NCBI GenBank assembly: GCA_020355065.1
Contig: CP070656.1
Coordinates: forward strand, 2,698,599 to 2,734,399
DNA from: Fidelibacterota bacterium
Lineage (GTDB): Bacteria; Fidelibacterota; Marinisomatia; SCGC-AAA003-L08; TS1B11
Direction of reading: 5' to 3'
DNA length: 35,801 nucleotides
The notes beneath the pieces were generated by a model, which ran no database searches, had not been told where the DNA came from, and saw only the letters and a list, made by a program, of their open reading frames with translations. The position numbers were made by a program, and so were the translations under genes. Positions within the stretch are counted from its first letter, which is position 1, and each line of letters opens with the position of its first letter. Below, in pieces: positions 1 to 9,284 of the stretch.

Positions 1-2
1 CC

Positions 3-710
3 ATCGATGCCAAGATAGGTTTCAACTTCATGCCGGTCATCGACGACACCTGGGGAGAATCCATGGCCGCGAGCTACTACGCCGATAACGATATCGCCTA
101 CGGCCATCGCGGGGATAGTACCCAGATCGGTTTCAAGTTTCTATCCCATGAGCTGGCGGCTTGCCGCATTATAGATTATGCAGACTACAGCTATGAGACC
201 GATACCACGCTGTACACCTATGTGACCTATGATGGAATCGATACTGATTTCGTTTCGCCGGGTGCCGACGGGCCAGTGGTTTTCCCTTCCATCGCTGCGG
301 TCACCCTGGCCACTGGAGACTCGGTGGAGGTTTTCGTTGGGATCGCCTTCGGGCGGGATTCCACCAGCATGGTGGATAACATGGAGGCTGCCGAGACGGC
401 CTACGGTGGGCTCCTGGGTATCGATGCGGATACCTCCCCGATCCCTCAGGCTTTTGTCCTGAAGCAGAACTACCCCAATCCCTTCAACCCGGGTACGGCC
501 ATCGAGTTCGATTTGAACGCCAGTGGCCGTGTGTCACTCCAGGTGTTCAACCTGCGCGGGCAATTGGTGAGCACCCTGGTGGACAATTGGCTTTCAGCAG
601 GCAACTACACGGTGATGTTCGATGGTGCTGACTTGCCCAGTGGTATATACTTTTACACCCTGGCTGCAGGTCGGACGTTCACAACACATAAGATGGTACT
701 GTTGAAGTAG
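3..710 (+). CDS. C-terminal part of a secreted protein with a T9SS sorting domain (5'-truncated by window edge)
   Basis: The reading frame is open to the left edge (first full codon at position 3), so this is the last ~235 residues of a longer protein. The upstream part has Asp/Tyr-rich beta-strand-like sequence and no recognised catalytic motif. The last ~85 residues are a type IX secretion type A sorting domain: it opens with QNYPNPFNPGTAIEFDL, continues with a VFNLRGQLV strand and a PSGIYFYTL segment, and closes with a basic strand ending HKMVLLK. By family knowledge such proteins are exported through the T9SS translocon and then released or anchored at the cell surface. The enzymatic role of the lost N-terminal part cannot be judged. 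A hairpin follows directly after the TAG stop. Confidence 0.85.
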   Translation: MDAKIGFNFMPVIDDTWGESMAASYYADNDIAYGHRGDSTQIGFKFLSHELAACRIIDYADYSYETDTTLYTYVTYDGIDTDFVSPGADGPVVFPSIAAVTLATGDSVEVFVGIAFGRDSTSMVDNMEAAETAYGGLLGIDADTSPIPQAFVLKQNYPNPFNPGTAIEFDLNASGRVSLQVFNLRGQLVSTLVDNWLSAGNYTVMFDGADLPSGIYFYTLAAGRTFTTHKMVLLK

Positions 711-717
711 ATAAAAA

Positions 718-764
718 GTGACGGTTCCCGGATCGTGAATCACCGTCCGATCCGGGAACCTCAC
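718..764 (+). terminator. Perfect 13-bp inverted repeat, terminator-like (possibly operator)
   Basis: Arms GGTTCCCGGATCG (723-735) and CGATCCGGGAACC (748-760) are perfectly complementary around a 12-nt loop. GTGA (718-721) and TCAC (761-764) can add four pairs past a bulged C. An A-run lies to the left (713-717) and a CTTTT to the right (767-771), so the element could terminate in both directions. It sits between the stop of the sorting-domain protein and the ATG of the RpiR regulator at 774, which leaves no room for a promoter after it. An autoregulatory operator is therefore an alternative reading. Confidence 0.65.
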
Positions 765-773
765 CGCTTTTCC

Positions 774-1619
774 ATGACCGAAGTCGAGATCAAAGAAAAG
801 ATCCGTAATCACTATCAGGAGCTTTCCCGAAACCAGAAATTGTTGGCGGAATACATCATCGACCATTTAGACCGGATTCCCTTTCTCAGTGTCCAGGAAG
901 TTTCGGACAATAGTGGCGCCAGTACGGCCACCATCGTTCGTTTTGCCCAGCGGATCGGCTTCTCCGGGTATGGCGATCTGAAAGAGGCGATCTCCCTCGT
1001 GCTTCAGGAAAGTTTCAAGAAGAACGTATTTCCGTCCATGGCGGGACTCGGCGACGATGTGCTCTCGTCGGTTGCTCGCCAGGACCTGCAGGACATCAAT
1101 GACACCCTGGTTGGCCTGGACCGGGACGATTTCAACCGCACGATTGAGCTGATCCTGCAAGCCGACATTGTGTATACGGCTGGACTGGGAGTTTCTTATC
1201 TGCTGGCCCAACTGCTGGCTTATCAACTTAACCAGGCCGGGATAGAGTCCCGGTCCCTGCAGAGGGGTTCTACCTCGTTCCTTGAACAACTCCTCTTCGC
1301 CGGAGAAGAGGATCTGTTGATCGTTTTGTCCTATCCCCCCTATTCAAAAGAGACCATCGAAGCGGCGAAATATGCCATCGAGAAAAAAGTAAAGGTGGTG
1401 GCCATTACCAATAAACCGGCCTCGCCGGTTACCTTCTATTCCACCATCAGCCTGGTGGCTCGAAGCGAGAATGTACTCTATACCAACTCGTTCGCCGCCA
1501 TGGCCGTCCTGATGAACGCCATCGCTACGGAATGTGCCAGCGGGGATAAACCGCGGGCGGAGCAGATGCTGCACGAAGTCGAGAGGATATACAAATCATA
1601 TGGGGATACAATTCCATAA
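774..1619 (+). CDS. RpiR/MurR-family transcriptional regulator (HTH plus SIS domain)
   Basis: A 281-residue protein with the two-domain layout of RpiR regulators. Residues ~1-77 form an HTH_6 domain (SRNQKLLAEYIIDH, then SVQEVSDNSGASTATIVRFAQRIGFSGYGDLKEAI). Residues ~120-250 form a SIS sugar-phosphate-binding domain (DIVYTAGLGVSYLLAQ, then DLLIVLSYPPYSKETIEAAKYA and VVAITN). The family senses phosphosugars and represses or activates sugar catabolism genes. I chose ATG 774 over the in-frame GTG at 735 because the GTG lies inside the hairpin stem and the HTH domain starts right after 774. No strong Shine-Dalgarno precedes 774. Its end overlaps nothing, but it is only 22 nt from the TBDT start, so co-transcription with the three following genes is likely. 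Confidence 0.87.
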   Translation: MTEVEIKEKIRNHYQELSRNQKLLAEYIIDHLDRIPFLSVQEVSDNSGASTATIVRFAQRIGFSGYGDLKEAISLVLQESFKKNVFPSMAGLGDDVLSSVARQDLQDINDTLVGLDRDDFNRTIELILQADIVYTAGLGVSYLLAQLLAYQLNQAGIESRSLQRGSTSFLEQLLFAGEEDLLIVLSYPPYSKETIEAAKYAIEKKVKVVAITNKPASPVTFYSTISLVARSENVLYTNSFAAMAVLMNAIATECASGDKPRAEQMLHEVERIYKSYGDTIP

Positions 1620-1641
1620 CCGTTTTCCAATGGAGGGAGGA

Positions 1642-4137
1642 ATGAGAACAGTTTCCATTCCGATTTTCATAGCCTGCCTTGCGTTTCCACTGGTTCTGAG
1701 TGCGGGAATTACCGGGAAGGTAGCAGGCCAGGTACTGGATGCCGAAACGCAGACACCCCTGATGGGGGCCAACATTCAGCTGGTCAATACACCGCTTGGT
1801 GCCGCTACGGATAACAGGGGCAACTTCGTGATCCTGAATGTGCCACCGGGCACCTATTCCGTTCGGATATCGTATATCGGCTACGCTGATGCGGTGCATC
1901 AGGAGGTAGAGGTCAATGTAGACCTCACCACCAGCCTGCTCGTTACCATGGAACGAACCATCATCGAGGGACAAGAAGTCATCATCACCGCCCAGGAGAA
2001 AATGATCCGGCAGGATGTCACCAGTACCCTGGCGGTGGTCAGACAGGAGGAGATCGATAACCTCCCCATATCCGATTTCACGGAAGCCTTGACGCTCCAG
2101 GCGGGAGTTGTGGGTGAAGGCTCACAGATCAATATCCGGGGTGGGCGGTCCAATGAGGTCGCTTACCTTATCGACGGAATGCACGTACAGGATCCGCTGC
2201 TCGGCGGACTGGCTACCGAGGTCAGCAATGACGCCATCAAGGAGATGAGCTTGCTGAGCGGGACCTTTAATGCCGAGTACGGCAACAGCCTAAGTGGCGT
2301 GGTCAACATCATTACCCGCGAAGGCGGGGAGCAGCTCCAGGGGCGGGTGGAATACCGCACCAGCCAGTTTGGCGTGAAGCGCTATGCCGACCTGGAAGAG
2401 ATGCGGGTCAACGCATTTGTGGGCGGACCACTACTGACCGACTGGTTACGCTTCATCGTAGCCGGTGAGATCGACAACCGCGGCAGCTATCTACCCTTCG
2501 GCTTCCGGAAAGCGGAATCCTTCATGAGCAAGCTCACTTTCGCCGGTATCCCGGCCATCAAGATGAACCTGCTCTACCGGGCCAGCAGAGCCCGGCGGCA
2601 AGGGTACAGCCATCGCTGGAAGTACATCCCCCACCGGTATACTCAGAGGCACACCACCAGCGACCAGCTCGCGCTCACCATGTCCCATACACTCGGCAAT
2701 CGCTTCTTCTACGACATGCGGCTATCCTATTTCCAGCAAACCTACAAGTCCGGCATCTACATCGACAGTATCGAGGCCTTTCAGGACACCGCCGATTATA
2801 TGACCACCGGGGCACGCACGTGGGTGCGCGATGCCGGCAACGGTATTGAGTTCTATTCGGCGGCTGATCCCCAGCAATACTGGCAGAACAGTACTCATTA
2901 CACTGAGTTCCACGCCGGGTTCGTGTGGCAGGTAGGCCGACGAAACGAGGTCAAGTTCGGCCTGCAATACAAACAGCACTTCCTCAAGATGTTGGACGTC
3001 TATGATCCGGCCCGGGATCACCCGTACATCGACGACTATACCACCAGGCCATCCGAAGGAGGGGCCTATATCCAGGACAAGATCGAGTTCCCCTTCCTGG
3101 TGATCAATCTGGGTCTGCGCTATGACTACCTGAACGCCAACGCCGAGTTCCGGATCGATCCATTGGGGCCGGATACCGTGAAGGCCAACCCCCGAAGCCA
3201 GCTCAGCCCCCGCCTGGGTATTTCCCATCCCATCTCGGACCGCACCAAGATCCATTTCGCCTACGGTCACTTTTTCCAGAATCCGGAATTCGAGGATCTG
3301 TACGAGAACAGCGCCTATGATCTGGATGTGCGTGAACCCCTTTTCGGACAACCCAGCCTGGATGCCGAGAGAACCGTGGCCTATGAGGTGGGACTGGCGC
3401 ACCAGTTCTCCGAGCGTGTCGCCATGCACCTCACCGTGTACAACAAGGATGTCACCGGACTGATCGGCACCCGCTACTATGCCGCCTATACCGATGAGGC
3501 GCCCGATCGTTACGTAGGCTACACCCTCATCATCAATGAGGACTATGCCAATATAAAGGGATTCGAGGTCAGGCTGAAGGTCCGTCCAGGTGGGCTATTT
3601 TCGGGTGGCTTGAGCTACACCTACCAGGTGGCCAAGGGTAGTGCTTCCTCCGAGATGGAGCAATACCCCGGAACCAGTGAATCGAGCAAACTCTACTACC
3701 TGGATTTTGACAAGCCCCATATCTTCAATACCTACGGGGTTTTCGAACTCCGGGAAGGGCAGGGTCCACTCGTTCTTGGCTACCCTGTTCTGCAGAACTC
3801 GGACCTGAGCTTTGTTATCCGCGCCAGCTCCGGTTATCCTTATACGCCCAGTGGCCGCGATATCGGTTTCGTGGACCGGAACTCCCTGCGCATGCCCTCT
3901 ACCTATACCATCGACCTGGAAGTCGGCAAGGAGTTCGCTTTTGGCCGATGGGTCCGGGGCCGCGTGTTTGCCGAGATCCTCAACCTCACCGACCATCGCA
4001 ATATCCGCTATGTCTATCCCGACACGGGCGATCCCGAGTACACTACGGTGGGGATTCGCTCCGAAGAATATATGAAAGACCCCTCCAATTTCGGGCCTCC
4101 TCGCGTGATCAGGATCGGCCTGGGGTGGGAACTGTGA
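1642..4137 (+). CDS. TonB-dependent outer-membrane receptor (SusC-like, with carboxypeptidase-regulatory-like domain)
   Basis: An 831-residue receptor. It starts with a signal peptide (MRTVSIPIFIACLAFPLVLS). A CarboxypepD_reg-like domain follows at ~24-110 (GQVLDAETQTPLMGANIQL ... GNFVILNVPPGTYSVRISYIGY). The plug domain spans ~116-230 (INIRGGRSNEVAYLIDGM, SLSGVVNIITREGG) and a ~600-residue beta-barrel follows. The start at ATG 1642 is set by GGAGGGAGG at 1632-1640; longer in-frame starts have no ribosome site and would overlap the regulator. The family imports oligosaccharides or metal chelates using TonB energy. No SusD-like lipoprotein is adjacent; the next gene encodes a large secreted protein instead. 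Substrate unknown; the RpiR regulator upstream suggests a sugar. Confidence 0.92.
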   Translation: MRTVSIPIFIACLAFPLVLSAGITGKVAGQVLDAETQTPLMGANIQLVNTPLGAATDNRGNFVILNVPPGTYSVRISYIGYADAVHQEVEVNVDLTTSLLVTMERTIIEGQEVIITAQEKMIRQDVTSTLAVVRQEEIDNLPISDFTEALTLQAGVVGEGSQINIRGGRSNEVAYLIDGMHVQDPLLGGLATEVSNDAIKEMSLLSGTFNAEYGNSLSGVVNIITREGGEQLQGRVEYRTSQFGVKRYADLEEMRVNAFVGGPLLTDWLRFIVAGEIDNRGSYLPFGFRKAESFMSKLTFAGIPAIKMNLLYRASRARRQGYSHRWKYIPHRYTQRHTTSDQLALTMSHTLGNRFFYDMRLSYFQQTYKSGIYIDSIEAFQDTADYMTTGARTWVRDAGNGIEFYSAADPQQYWQNSTHYTEFHAGFVWQVGRRNEVKFGLQYKQHFLKMLDVYDPARDHPYIDDYTTRPSEGGAYIQDKIEFPFLVINLGLRYDYLNANAEFRIDPLGPDTVKANPRSQLSPRLGISHPISDRTKIHFAYGHFFQNPEFEDLYENSAYDLDVREPLFGQPSLDAERTVAYEVGLAHQFSERVAMHLTVYNKDVTGLIGTRYYAAYTDEAPDRYVGYTLIINEDYANIKGFEVRLKVRPGGLFSGGLSYTYQVAKGSASSEMEQYPGTSESSKLYYLDFDKPHIFNTYGVFELREGQGPLVLGYPVLQNSDLSFVIRASSGYPYTPSGRDIGFVDRNSLRMPSTYTIDLEVGKEFAFGRWVRGRVFAEILNLTDHRNIRYVYPDTGDPEYTTVGIRSEEYMKDPSNFGPPRVIRIGLGWEL

Positions 4138-4142
4138 CACGC

Positions 4143-7022
4143 ATGAAACCATCATTACAACAGGGTACTATGAGGACTTCCAATCTCAAGATTCGACAGG
4201 TCGGACTGGTGCTTTGCCTCGCTTCGCTGGTTGCCGTTGTATACGGAGCGGATGCCAAGGATGCCGGAACCGACCGCTCCGGTCTCACCAAGGTCCTGAG
4301 TATCCAGGACCGGGCGGCTGGTGTCCACGACGCCGGTAACATCGGCATGTTCTTCGAAAACCGGGGCAAGCTCTATCCCCGACGGGCAGCCGATGGACCC
4401 TACGGGGAATTCCCCATCAACAGCGGCCGCCATTATATCTATCGGATCAATCCCATGGTTGGGGTGGCGGCCGATCCTGCCAGTGGCAGACTGGTCAATG
4501 TGATCCAGGGACGCTATACCACCAACGAAGAATGGGAGGCCGCCGCCGGCTACAAGAATCCCGATCTGGCCAAGGTGGCCTTCAGTGACGATCCCATCAC
4601 CTGGCCGCCCTACGGCTGGCCGGTCCAGGATTCCGCCGGGAATCCCTTCATACTCTCCGACCAGGACAGCTACTGCGTCTACAACGACAGCAATAATACC
4701 GTCCAGGTGCTGGGGGTTTCCGTCATTCAGACCGGCTATGTCTTCGCCTCGCGCTTCGCCGAGGATATCATCTTCTACAAGTTCGAGATCGTCAATAATG
4801 GTCCCATTGATCTGGACAGCGTCTTCTTCGCTCTCTATTTCGACTGCGATGTCGGCAATATCAGTGGAGGTGAGCCTGAGTATGGGGACGATCTGGTGGG
4901 CTTCGATCAGGCAGAAAATCTCCTCTATATGTACGATTCGGACGGCTATTCCGCCGAGTGGGGCGGTGCCACCGGGTACTTCGCCACCACGTTCATTCAA
5001 ACGCCTCTCGTCGATGGCGAGGAACTGGGTATTACGGAGATGCACTACAACCTCTATGACTATGATCTGGATAACGACAGTCTCCAGTACGCCATCCTAT
5101 CCAGTGATCTGAGCTATGTACCAGGCAACATCCAGGCGGTCGGTAACACCGGCAATTACTTCCACCCCGGTTCTGCGGGGAACACGCACTACGATGATCC
5201 CGCAACGCAACCAGTAGATGGACAGGATGTCCTGGGCACAGCCAGCTCCGGTCCCTACTTCCTTGCCCGGAATGATACGCTGACATTTGTCACGGCAGTG
5301 CTGGCGGGCGTGGACCTGACAGACCTGTATCTGAACCTGAAAGCCGCTAATGATGTTGTCGCCTCAGGATTCAATCCGCCGAAACCACCACCCAGTCCTG
5401 TGCTGGGTGTGGAACCGGGTGACGGTCGTGTACGGCTTTTCTGGGGTGATCTTTCCGAGAAAGTCATTGATGAATTTTCGGGCGAAATGGACTTCGAGGG
5501 CTATCGCATCTACAAGAGTATCGACTACGGCGCCACCTGGGATCAGATTGACCGCAATATCAATCCGGCCACCGGCGAACAGGCGGTGCCGCTAGTTGAG
5601 TTCGATATCATTAACGATGTAGGCGACAATACCGGCCTGCAGTACAGCTATATCGATTCCAACGTCGTCAACGGCTTCGAGTACTGGTACAGCCTCACGG
5701 CATTCGATCGGGGCAGTGATATCCTCGAGAGTCTCGAGAGTCCGATCGGGAAAAAACTGGAATCAGTGAACACTGTCTCCGCCGTACCACGATCGGCAGC
5801 GGTGGGACGGCTGCCAGTCAGGTCCCAGAGCGTTCAGCACCTGAGGTCCGGAAGTTCCAACTATGTCCTGGCTGTCGAACCGGTTGATATTGACTCGCTC
5901 GCTGGGCACCAGTATGACATCAGCTTCGGCTACGAAGTGAATCGGGTGAACGGTGATCTTACGACCGAACTCGAACTGATCGTGACGGATTCGTCACGTA
6001 CCGTACCTTACCATTTCGGTATCGAATTCATTTCGGAAACTTACTTTATCGTCAAGAACCTGATATCGGGTGCGACCATCGGTCGTGAGATCCCCTACAG
6101 GACTGGTGTCGTATTTAAGGATAAGATCGGCTACGGTTTGAATTTCATGCTGACCGAACCTGCAGAACCTATACTCCCGGAAAACGGCGATCTGCTGGCC
6201 ATCAATTTTGTGGTGAATGTGGACAAAGATGAAACGCATGCCCTCATCCAAGGGCGTTTGTTTGCCGTGAATAAGCCCTACGCCGCCAGTGATGGGTTCA
6301 TCTTTACCCTTCGTGAATCGGAGGACACACTGGATGTGACTCCGCCGCTGCTGGAGAATTTCAGCCTGGCTTTCTCCGTATCCAATGCGGACGTGTTGAT
6401 CGATACTTCCTACGTACTCGTGGTCTCTGAGACGGGCCTCGATAACTCTGCGAATCCCTTCGTGTCGCTGGCGGCCTATTACGATGACCTTGGTTCGTAC
6501 GTGCTGGTGGACACAGTGGATTCGCTCCAGTTGGATGATACCTTCGTGTTCGATGGGATCGAAGTAGCGATCGAAGAGCTTGACGGTACGGATCTACCGG
6601 CTGTGGGAACTGTATTTGCCCTTCGCTCGGTGCCGTCAGTTATGCCCAGTCTGTTGGATGTCTACCGCGTTCAACTTCAGGGTTCCACCGTCGCAGAACA
6701 GGTGGCGAAGGACGAATTAGAGCAGATCCGTGTTGTCCCGAATCCCTACGTGGTCTCATCATTATGGGAACGGGAATTTGGCGAGCTGCGGCGTGAACCG
6801 ATCCGGCAGCTCCAGTTTATCAACCTGCCATCCAGGTGTACCATTTATATCTTCACGGTTGCAGGCGATCTCGTGCAAAAACTGGAACACGATAGTCCCG
6901 GTGGAACGGAAGTCTGGGATCTGCGGGCTGAAGGGGGTCGCGAGATTGCCCCCGGCATCTATCTCTATCTGGTCAAGACTGAATCTCGGGAATACCTAAA
7001 CCGATTCGCCGTGATAAAATAG
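4143..7022 (+). CDS. Large secreted protein with FN3-like domain and C-terminal sorting-like domain
   Basis: A ~959-residue secreted protein, 5 nt after the TBDT stop. The start is either ATG 4143 or ATG 4170. Both leave the hydrophobic signal sequence VGLVLCLASLVAVVYG intact, and neither has a strong ribosome site. Residues ~70-400 are beta-rich with many Asp/Tyr/Gly. An FN3-like stretch lies near 415-545 (GDGRVRLFWGDLSE ... FEGYRIYKS, then FEYWYSLTAFDRG). The last ~100 residues (from VVPNPYVVSS, with RQLQFINLPSRCTIYIF, GIYLYLVKT and a final NRFAVIK strand) look like a T9SS or FlgD-type Ig sorting domain. No catalytic motif is recognised. From context I infer a surface protein working with the TBDT, perhaps in place of SusD, but this is not shown. 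Confidence 0.8.
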   Translation: MKPSLQQGTMRTSNLKIRQVGLVLCLASLVAVVYGADAKDAGTDRSGLTKVLSIQDRAAGVHDAGNIGMFFENRGKLYPRRAADGPYGEFPINSGRHYIYRINPMVGVAADPASGRLVNVIQGRYTTNEEWEAAAGYKNPDLAKVAFSDDPITWPPYGWPVQDSAGNPFILSDQDSYCVYNDSNNTVQVLGVSVIQTGYVFASRFAEDIIFYKFEIVNNGPIDLDSVFFALYFDCDVGNISGGEPEYGDDLVGFDQAENLLYMYDSDGYSAEWGGATGYFATTFIQTPLVDGEELGITEMHYNLYDYDLDNDSLQYAILSSDLSYVPGNIQAVGNTGNYFHPGSAGNTHYDDPATQPVDGQDVLGTASSGPYFLARNDTLTFVTAVLAGVDLTDLYLNLKAANDVVASGFNPPKPPPSPVLGVEPGDGRVRLFWGDLSEKVIDEFSGEMDFEGYRIYKSIDYGATWDQIDRNINPATGEQAVPLVEFDIINDVGDNTGLQYSYIDSNVVNGFEYWYSLTAFDRGSDILESLESPIGKKLESVNTVSAVPRSAAVGRLPVRSQSVQHLRSGSSNYVLAVEPVDIDSLAGHQYDISFGYEVNRVNGDLTTELELIVTDSSRTVPYHFGIEFISETYFIVKNLISGATIGREIPYRTGVVFKDKIGYGLNFMLTEPAEPILPENGDLLAINFVVNVDKDETHALIQGRLFAVNKPYAASDGFIFTLRESEDTLDVTPPLLENFSLAFSVSNADVLIDTSYVLVVSETGLDNSANPFVSLAAYYDDLGSYVLVDTVDSLQLDDTFVFDGIEVAIEELDGTDLPAVGTVFALRSVPSVMPSLLDVYRVQLQGSTVAEQVAKDELEQIRVVPNPYVVSSLWEREFGELRREPIRQLQFINLPSRCTIYIFTVAGDLVQKLEHDSPGGTEVWDLRAEGGREIAPGIYLYLVKTESREYLNRFAVIK

Positions 7023-7032
7023 GAAGTTTGCC

Positions 7033-8028
7033 ATGAAAAGGTATCTATATCCGTCGCTTGTAGCAGGCATACTCACAAGTATGGCTCTGGCTCAGAATCC
7101 TAACTTGGGGACGGCCGGGGCTCAATTTCTCAAACTCCCCGTTGGAGCGCGAGCTATCGGTATGGGGGGTGCAGCGGTCGGTATCACCGGTGATGCATCC
7201 TCCATGTTCTGGAATCCCGCCGGAATAGCAGCTGTCAACCGACCTGCAGCCCACTTCTCACACATGAACATGTTCAAGTACTTTGATTTCAGCGCCGCGT
7301 CCTTGGCGTTCCATGCTCCCAAATTGGGGCACATTGCCGTGGGAGTACTGGTCTTCAGTATGCAGGAGATGGAGACCACTACCGAATTCGAGCCCCTTGG
7401 AACCGGCCACTACTTCGATGCTCAGGATATCGCGCTGGGTGTTACCTATGCACGCAGTCTCACTGATCGCTTCCATGCGGGCATTTCGGGCAAATATATC
7501 TACCAGCGAATCTGGAACGAAACCGCTCAAGGAGTGGCCTTCGATCTGGGCACCCAATACAGGATTGACTTCATGAACCTGACCCTGGCCATGAGCATGT
7601 TCAACTTCGGACCAGAGATGCGCCTGGCCGGCCCGGAGCTCAACGTGACCTATGACAGTAGCCCCGAGTACCCGAACCGCCTGGTTCCAGCTCAGAAACA
7701 GACCGAAACCTACCCGTTACCCCTGACCTTTAAATTCGGATTGGCTCTGGACATCATCAACACGCCCCTTCTAAAGATGCGAGGCGGCTTGGATGCTGTC
7801 CACCCCCTTGACAATGATGAACGAATTCAAGTGGGTACGGAGATCTCTTTCGCCGACCGGTTCTTCATCCGGGGCGGTTACAAGTTCAACCACGATTCGG
7901 AACGCGGCAATGCTGGCATTGGTATTCATACCTCCGTTTCAGGCCTCATCCTCAGCCTGGATTATGCCTACTCTGTAAATGACCTATTGCCTGATGTCCA
8001 GCAACTGTCCGTGGGCTTTCGTTTCTGA
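7033..8028 (+). CDS. PorV/PorQ-family outer-membrane beta-barrel protein
   Basis: A 331-residue protein with signal peptide (MKRYLYPSLVAGILTSMALA) and the N-terminal signature of the PorV/PorQ (UPF0164-like) family: GAQFLKLPVGARAIGMGGA followed by DASSMFWNPAGIA. The rest is alternating amphipathic strands, ending with the barrel-type terminal VGFRF. PorV shuttles T9SS cargo to the attachment complex in Bacteroidota; many paralogues in other FCB phyla sit next to secreted proteins and may serve specific cargo. An AGGA at the TAG stop of the previous gene gives the ribosome site, and the gap is 10 nt, so it is the last gene of the RpiR-TBDT-secreted protein unit. Confidence 0.85.
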   Translation: MKRYLYPSLVAGILTSMALAQNPNLGTAGAQFLKLPVGARAIGMGGAAVGITGDASSMFWNPAGIAAVNRPAAHFSHMNMFKYFDFSAASLAFHAPKLGHIAVGVLVFSMQEMETTTEFEPLGTGHYFDAQDIALGVTYARSLTDRFHAGISGKYIYQRIWNETAQGVAFDLGTQYRIDFMNLTLAMSMFNFGPEMRLAGPELNVTYDSSPEYPNRLVPAQKQTETYPLPLTFKFGLALDIINTPLLKMRGGLDAVHPLDNDERIQVGTEISFADRFFIRGGYKFNHDSERGNAGIGIHTSVSGLILSLDYAYSVNDLLPDVQQLSVGFRF

Positions 8029-8172
8029 GCATATCGGGTAGACCATCCAAATCTGCCGGCTGCTGCTCCCCGTTCTTCTGCCGATTCTAGCCGGGCGCTG
8101 ACAGCCACAGCTGTGCACCCTGGATCCCCGACCGTACTGCACTCTGCTACGGACGACTACCATCTAGTTCGC
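8029..8172. other. Convergent intergenic gap, no gene seen
   Basis: These 144 bases lie between the PorV-like gene and the convergent racemase gene. I see a short palindrome CACAGCTGTG near 8106 but no T-tract terminator and no convincing coding frame. Confidence 0.4.
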
Positions 8173-9276
8173 CTAAAATTCCTCGGTATGAACTGTAACA
8201 GCAGCCAGTCGTTCTTCCAGGACATGAACACCGATTCCCGGCCCGGTAGGCACAGTCATTTTTCCATCGGGTGAAACGATAAATTCAGGATCAACTATAT
8301 CTTGGGTAAAGTAGCGTCTGCTGGCTGAGATATCTCCGGGAAGTGTAAAATTTGGCAGGGATGCCAGCGCCAGATTTCCCGCTCGGCCTATCCCTGATTC
8401 CAACATGCCGCCGTGCCATACAGGTACACCTTGAGCGGCGCACAGATCATGAATTTTGATAGATTCGCTAAATCCACCCACCCGGCCAGGCTTGATATTG
8501 ATGACCCGGCAGCTCTCTAACGTCAGTGCTGTGTGCGCATCGCCTACTGAGTGAATACTCTCATCAAGGCATATTGGAGTAGTAAGGTCTCGCTGAAGAA
8601 GGGCATGTTCATATATATCATCATAACCCAATGGTTGCTCAATCAGCATGAGACCATAATTGTCCATGGCCTTAAAAATATCTGCATCTGCCAAGGTATA
8701 TGCCGAGTTCGCATCTACCTGGAGGGCAATATCGGGATATTCCTGGCGAATAGCTTCGATATATCTCAGGTCTTTGCCAGGTGCAATTTTGATCTTGATC
8801 CTACCATACCCCTGCTGTAGATAAGTAGAAACCTCTGCAAGCATGCTTTCAGTTGATTCCTGCATACCTATACTCACACCTACGTCTACAGCTGTTCGTG
8901 TCCCACCTAGTAGGTTTGATAGGGATACCTGTTTTTGCGTTGCATGAACATCCCAGAGTGCTGCTTCCAGGCCAGCCTTGGCCATGTGGTGACCCCGTAC
9001 CCAAGACCAGGTGTCCAACGCTTCAGAAACGGAGGGGAATCGTTTACCGAGCACACTGGGAATGATGGCATCAGTGAGGACATGCCAGGCTGTAGCTACC
9101 GTTTCTGGTGAATAGGCCGGCAAAGGTTCAACGACACACTCGCCCCATCCGGTAGCTCCTTCGCTGTCTACTCTGACGATGATGTGCTCTTCATGGGTTT
9201 CAACACCAAGGGATGTCTCAAATGGACGAACCAGTTCGAGTTGGACATGTCGTAATTCGATGCGGTCAATAAGCAA
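8173..9276 (-). CDS. Enolase-superfamily enzyme: o-succinylbenzoate synthase / N-acylamino acid racemase type (MenC-like)
   Basis: A muconate-lactonising subgroup enolase. The N-terminal capping domain begins LIDRIELRHVQLELVRPFET, a typical opening for the OSBS/NSAR group. Counted from the TTG start, the barrel carries K161-x-K163 (KIKIAP), D188 (QVDANSAY), E213 (IEQPL), D238 (LDES) and K262 (NIKPGRVGG), the full set of metal ligands and the two catalytic lysines. The positions lie within one residue of those I recall for the Amycolatopsis enzyme. In-frame ATGs exist upstream (9300, 9312), but AGGAGG at 9285-9290 lies 8 nt before TTG 9276, so I prefer TTG. No menaquinone genes are nearby; racemisation of an N-acyl amino acid or dipeptide, or dehydration of an acid sugar, is as likely as menaquinone synthesis. 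Composition is more AT-rich than the neighbouring cluster. Confidence 0.85.
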   Translation of the reverse strand: MLIDRIELRHVQLELVRPFETSLGVETHEEHIIVRVDSEGATGWGECVVEPLPAYSPETVATAWHVLTDAIIPSVLGKRFPSVSEALDTWSWVRGHHMAKAGLEAALWDVHATQKQVSLSNLLGGTRTAVDVGVSIGMQESTESMLAEVSTYLQQGYGRIKIKIAPGKDLRYIEAIRQEYPDIALQVDANSAYTLADADIFKAMDNYGLMLIEQPLGYDDIYEHALLQRDLTTPICLDESIHSVGDAHTALTLESCRVINIKPGRVGGFSESIKIHDLCAAQGVPVWHGGMLESGIGRAGNLALASLPNFTLPGDISASRRYFTQDIVDPEFIVSPDGKMTVPTGPGIGVHVLEERLAAVTVHTEEF

Positions 9277-9284
9277 GAGGAGAT

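Noticed and set aside
2722-3429. Long open frame antisense to the first TonB receptor
   Set aside because: It lies fully within a well-supported receptor gene, and its sequence has the biased composition of an antisense shadow with no domain.
4155-5045. 296-residue open frame antisense to the large secreted protein
   Set aside because: Shadow frame: the plus-strand product has a signal sequence and continuous domains, while this one is Ile/Gly/Asp-rich with no recognisable fold.
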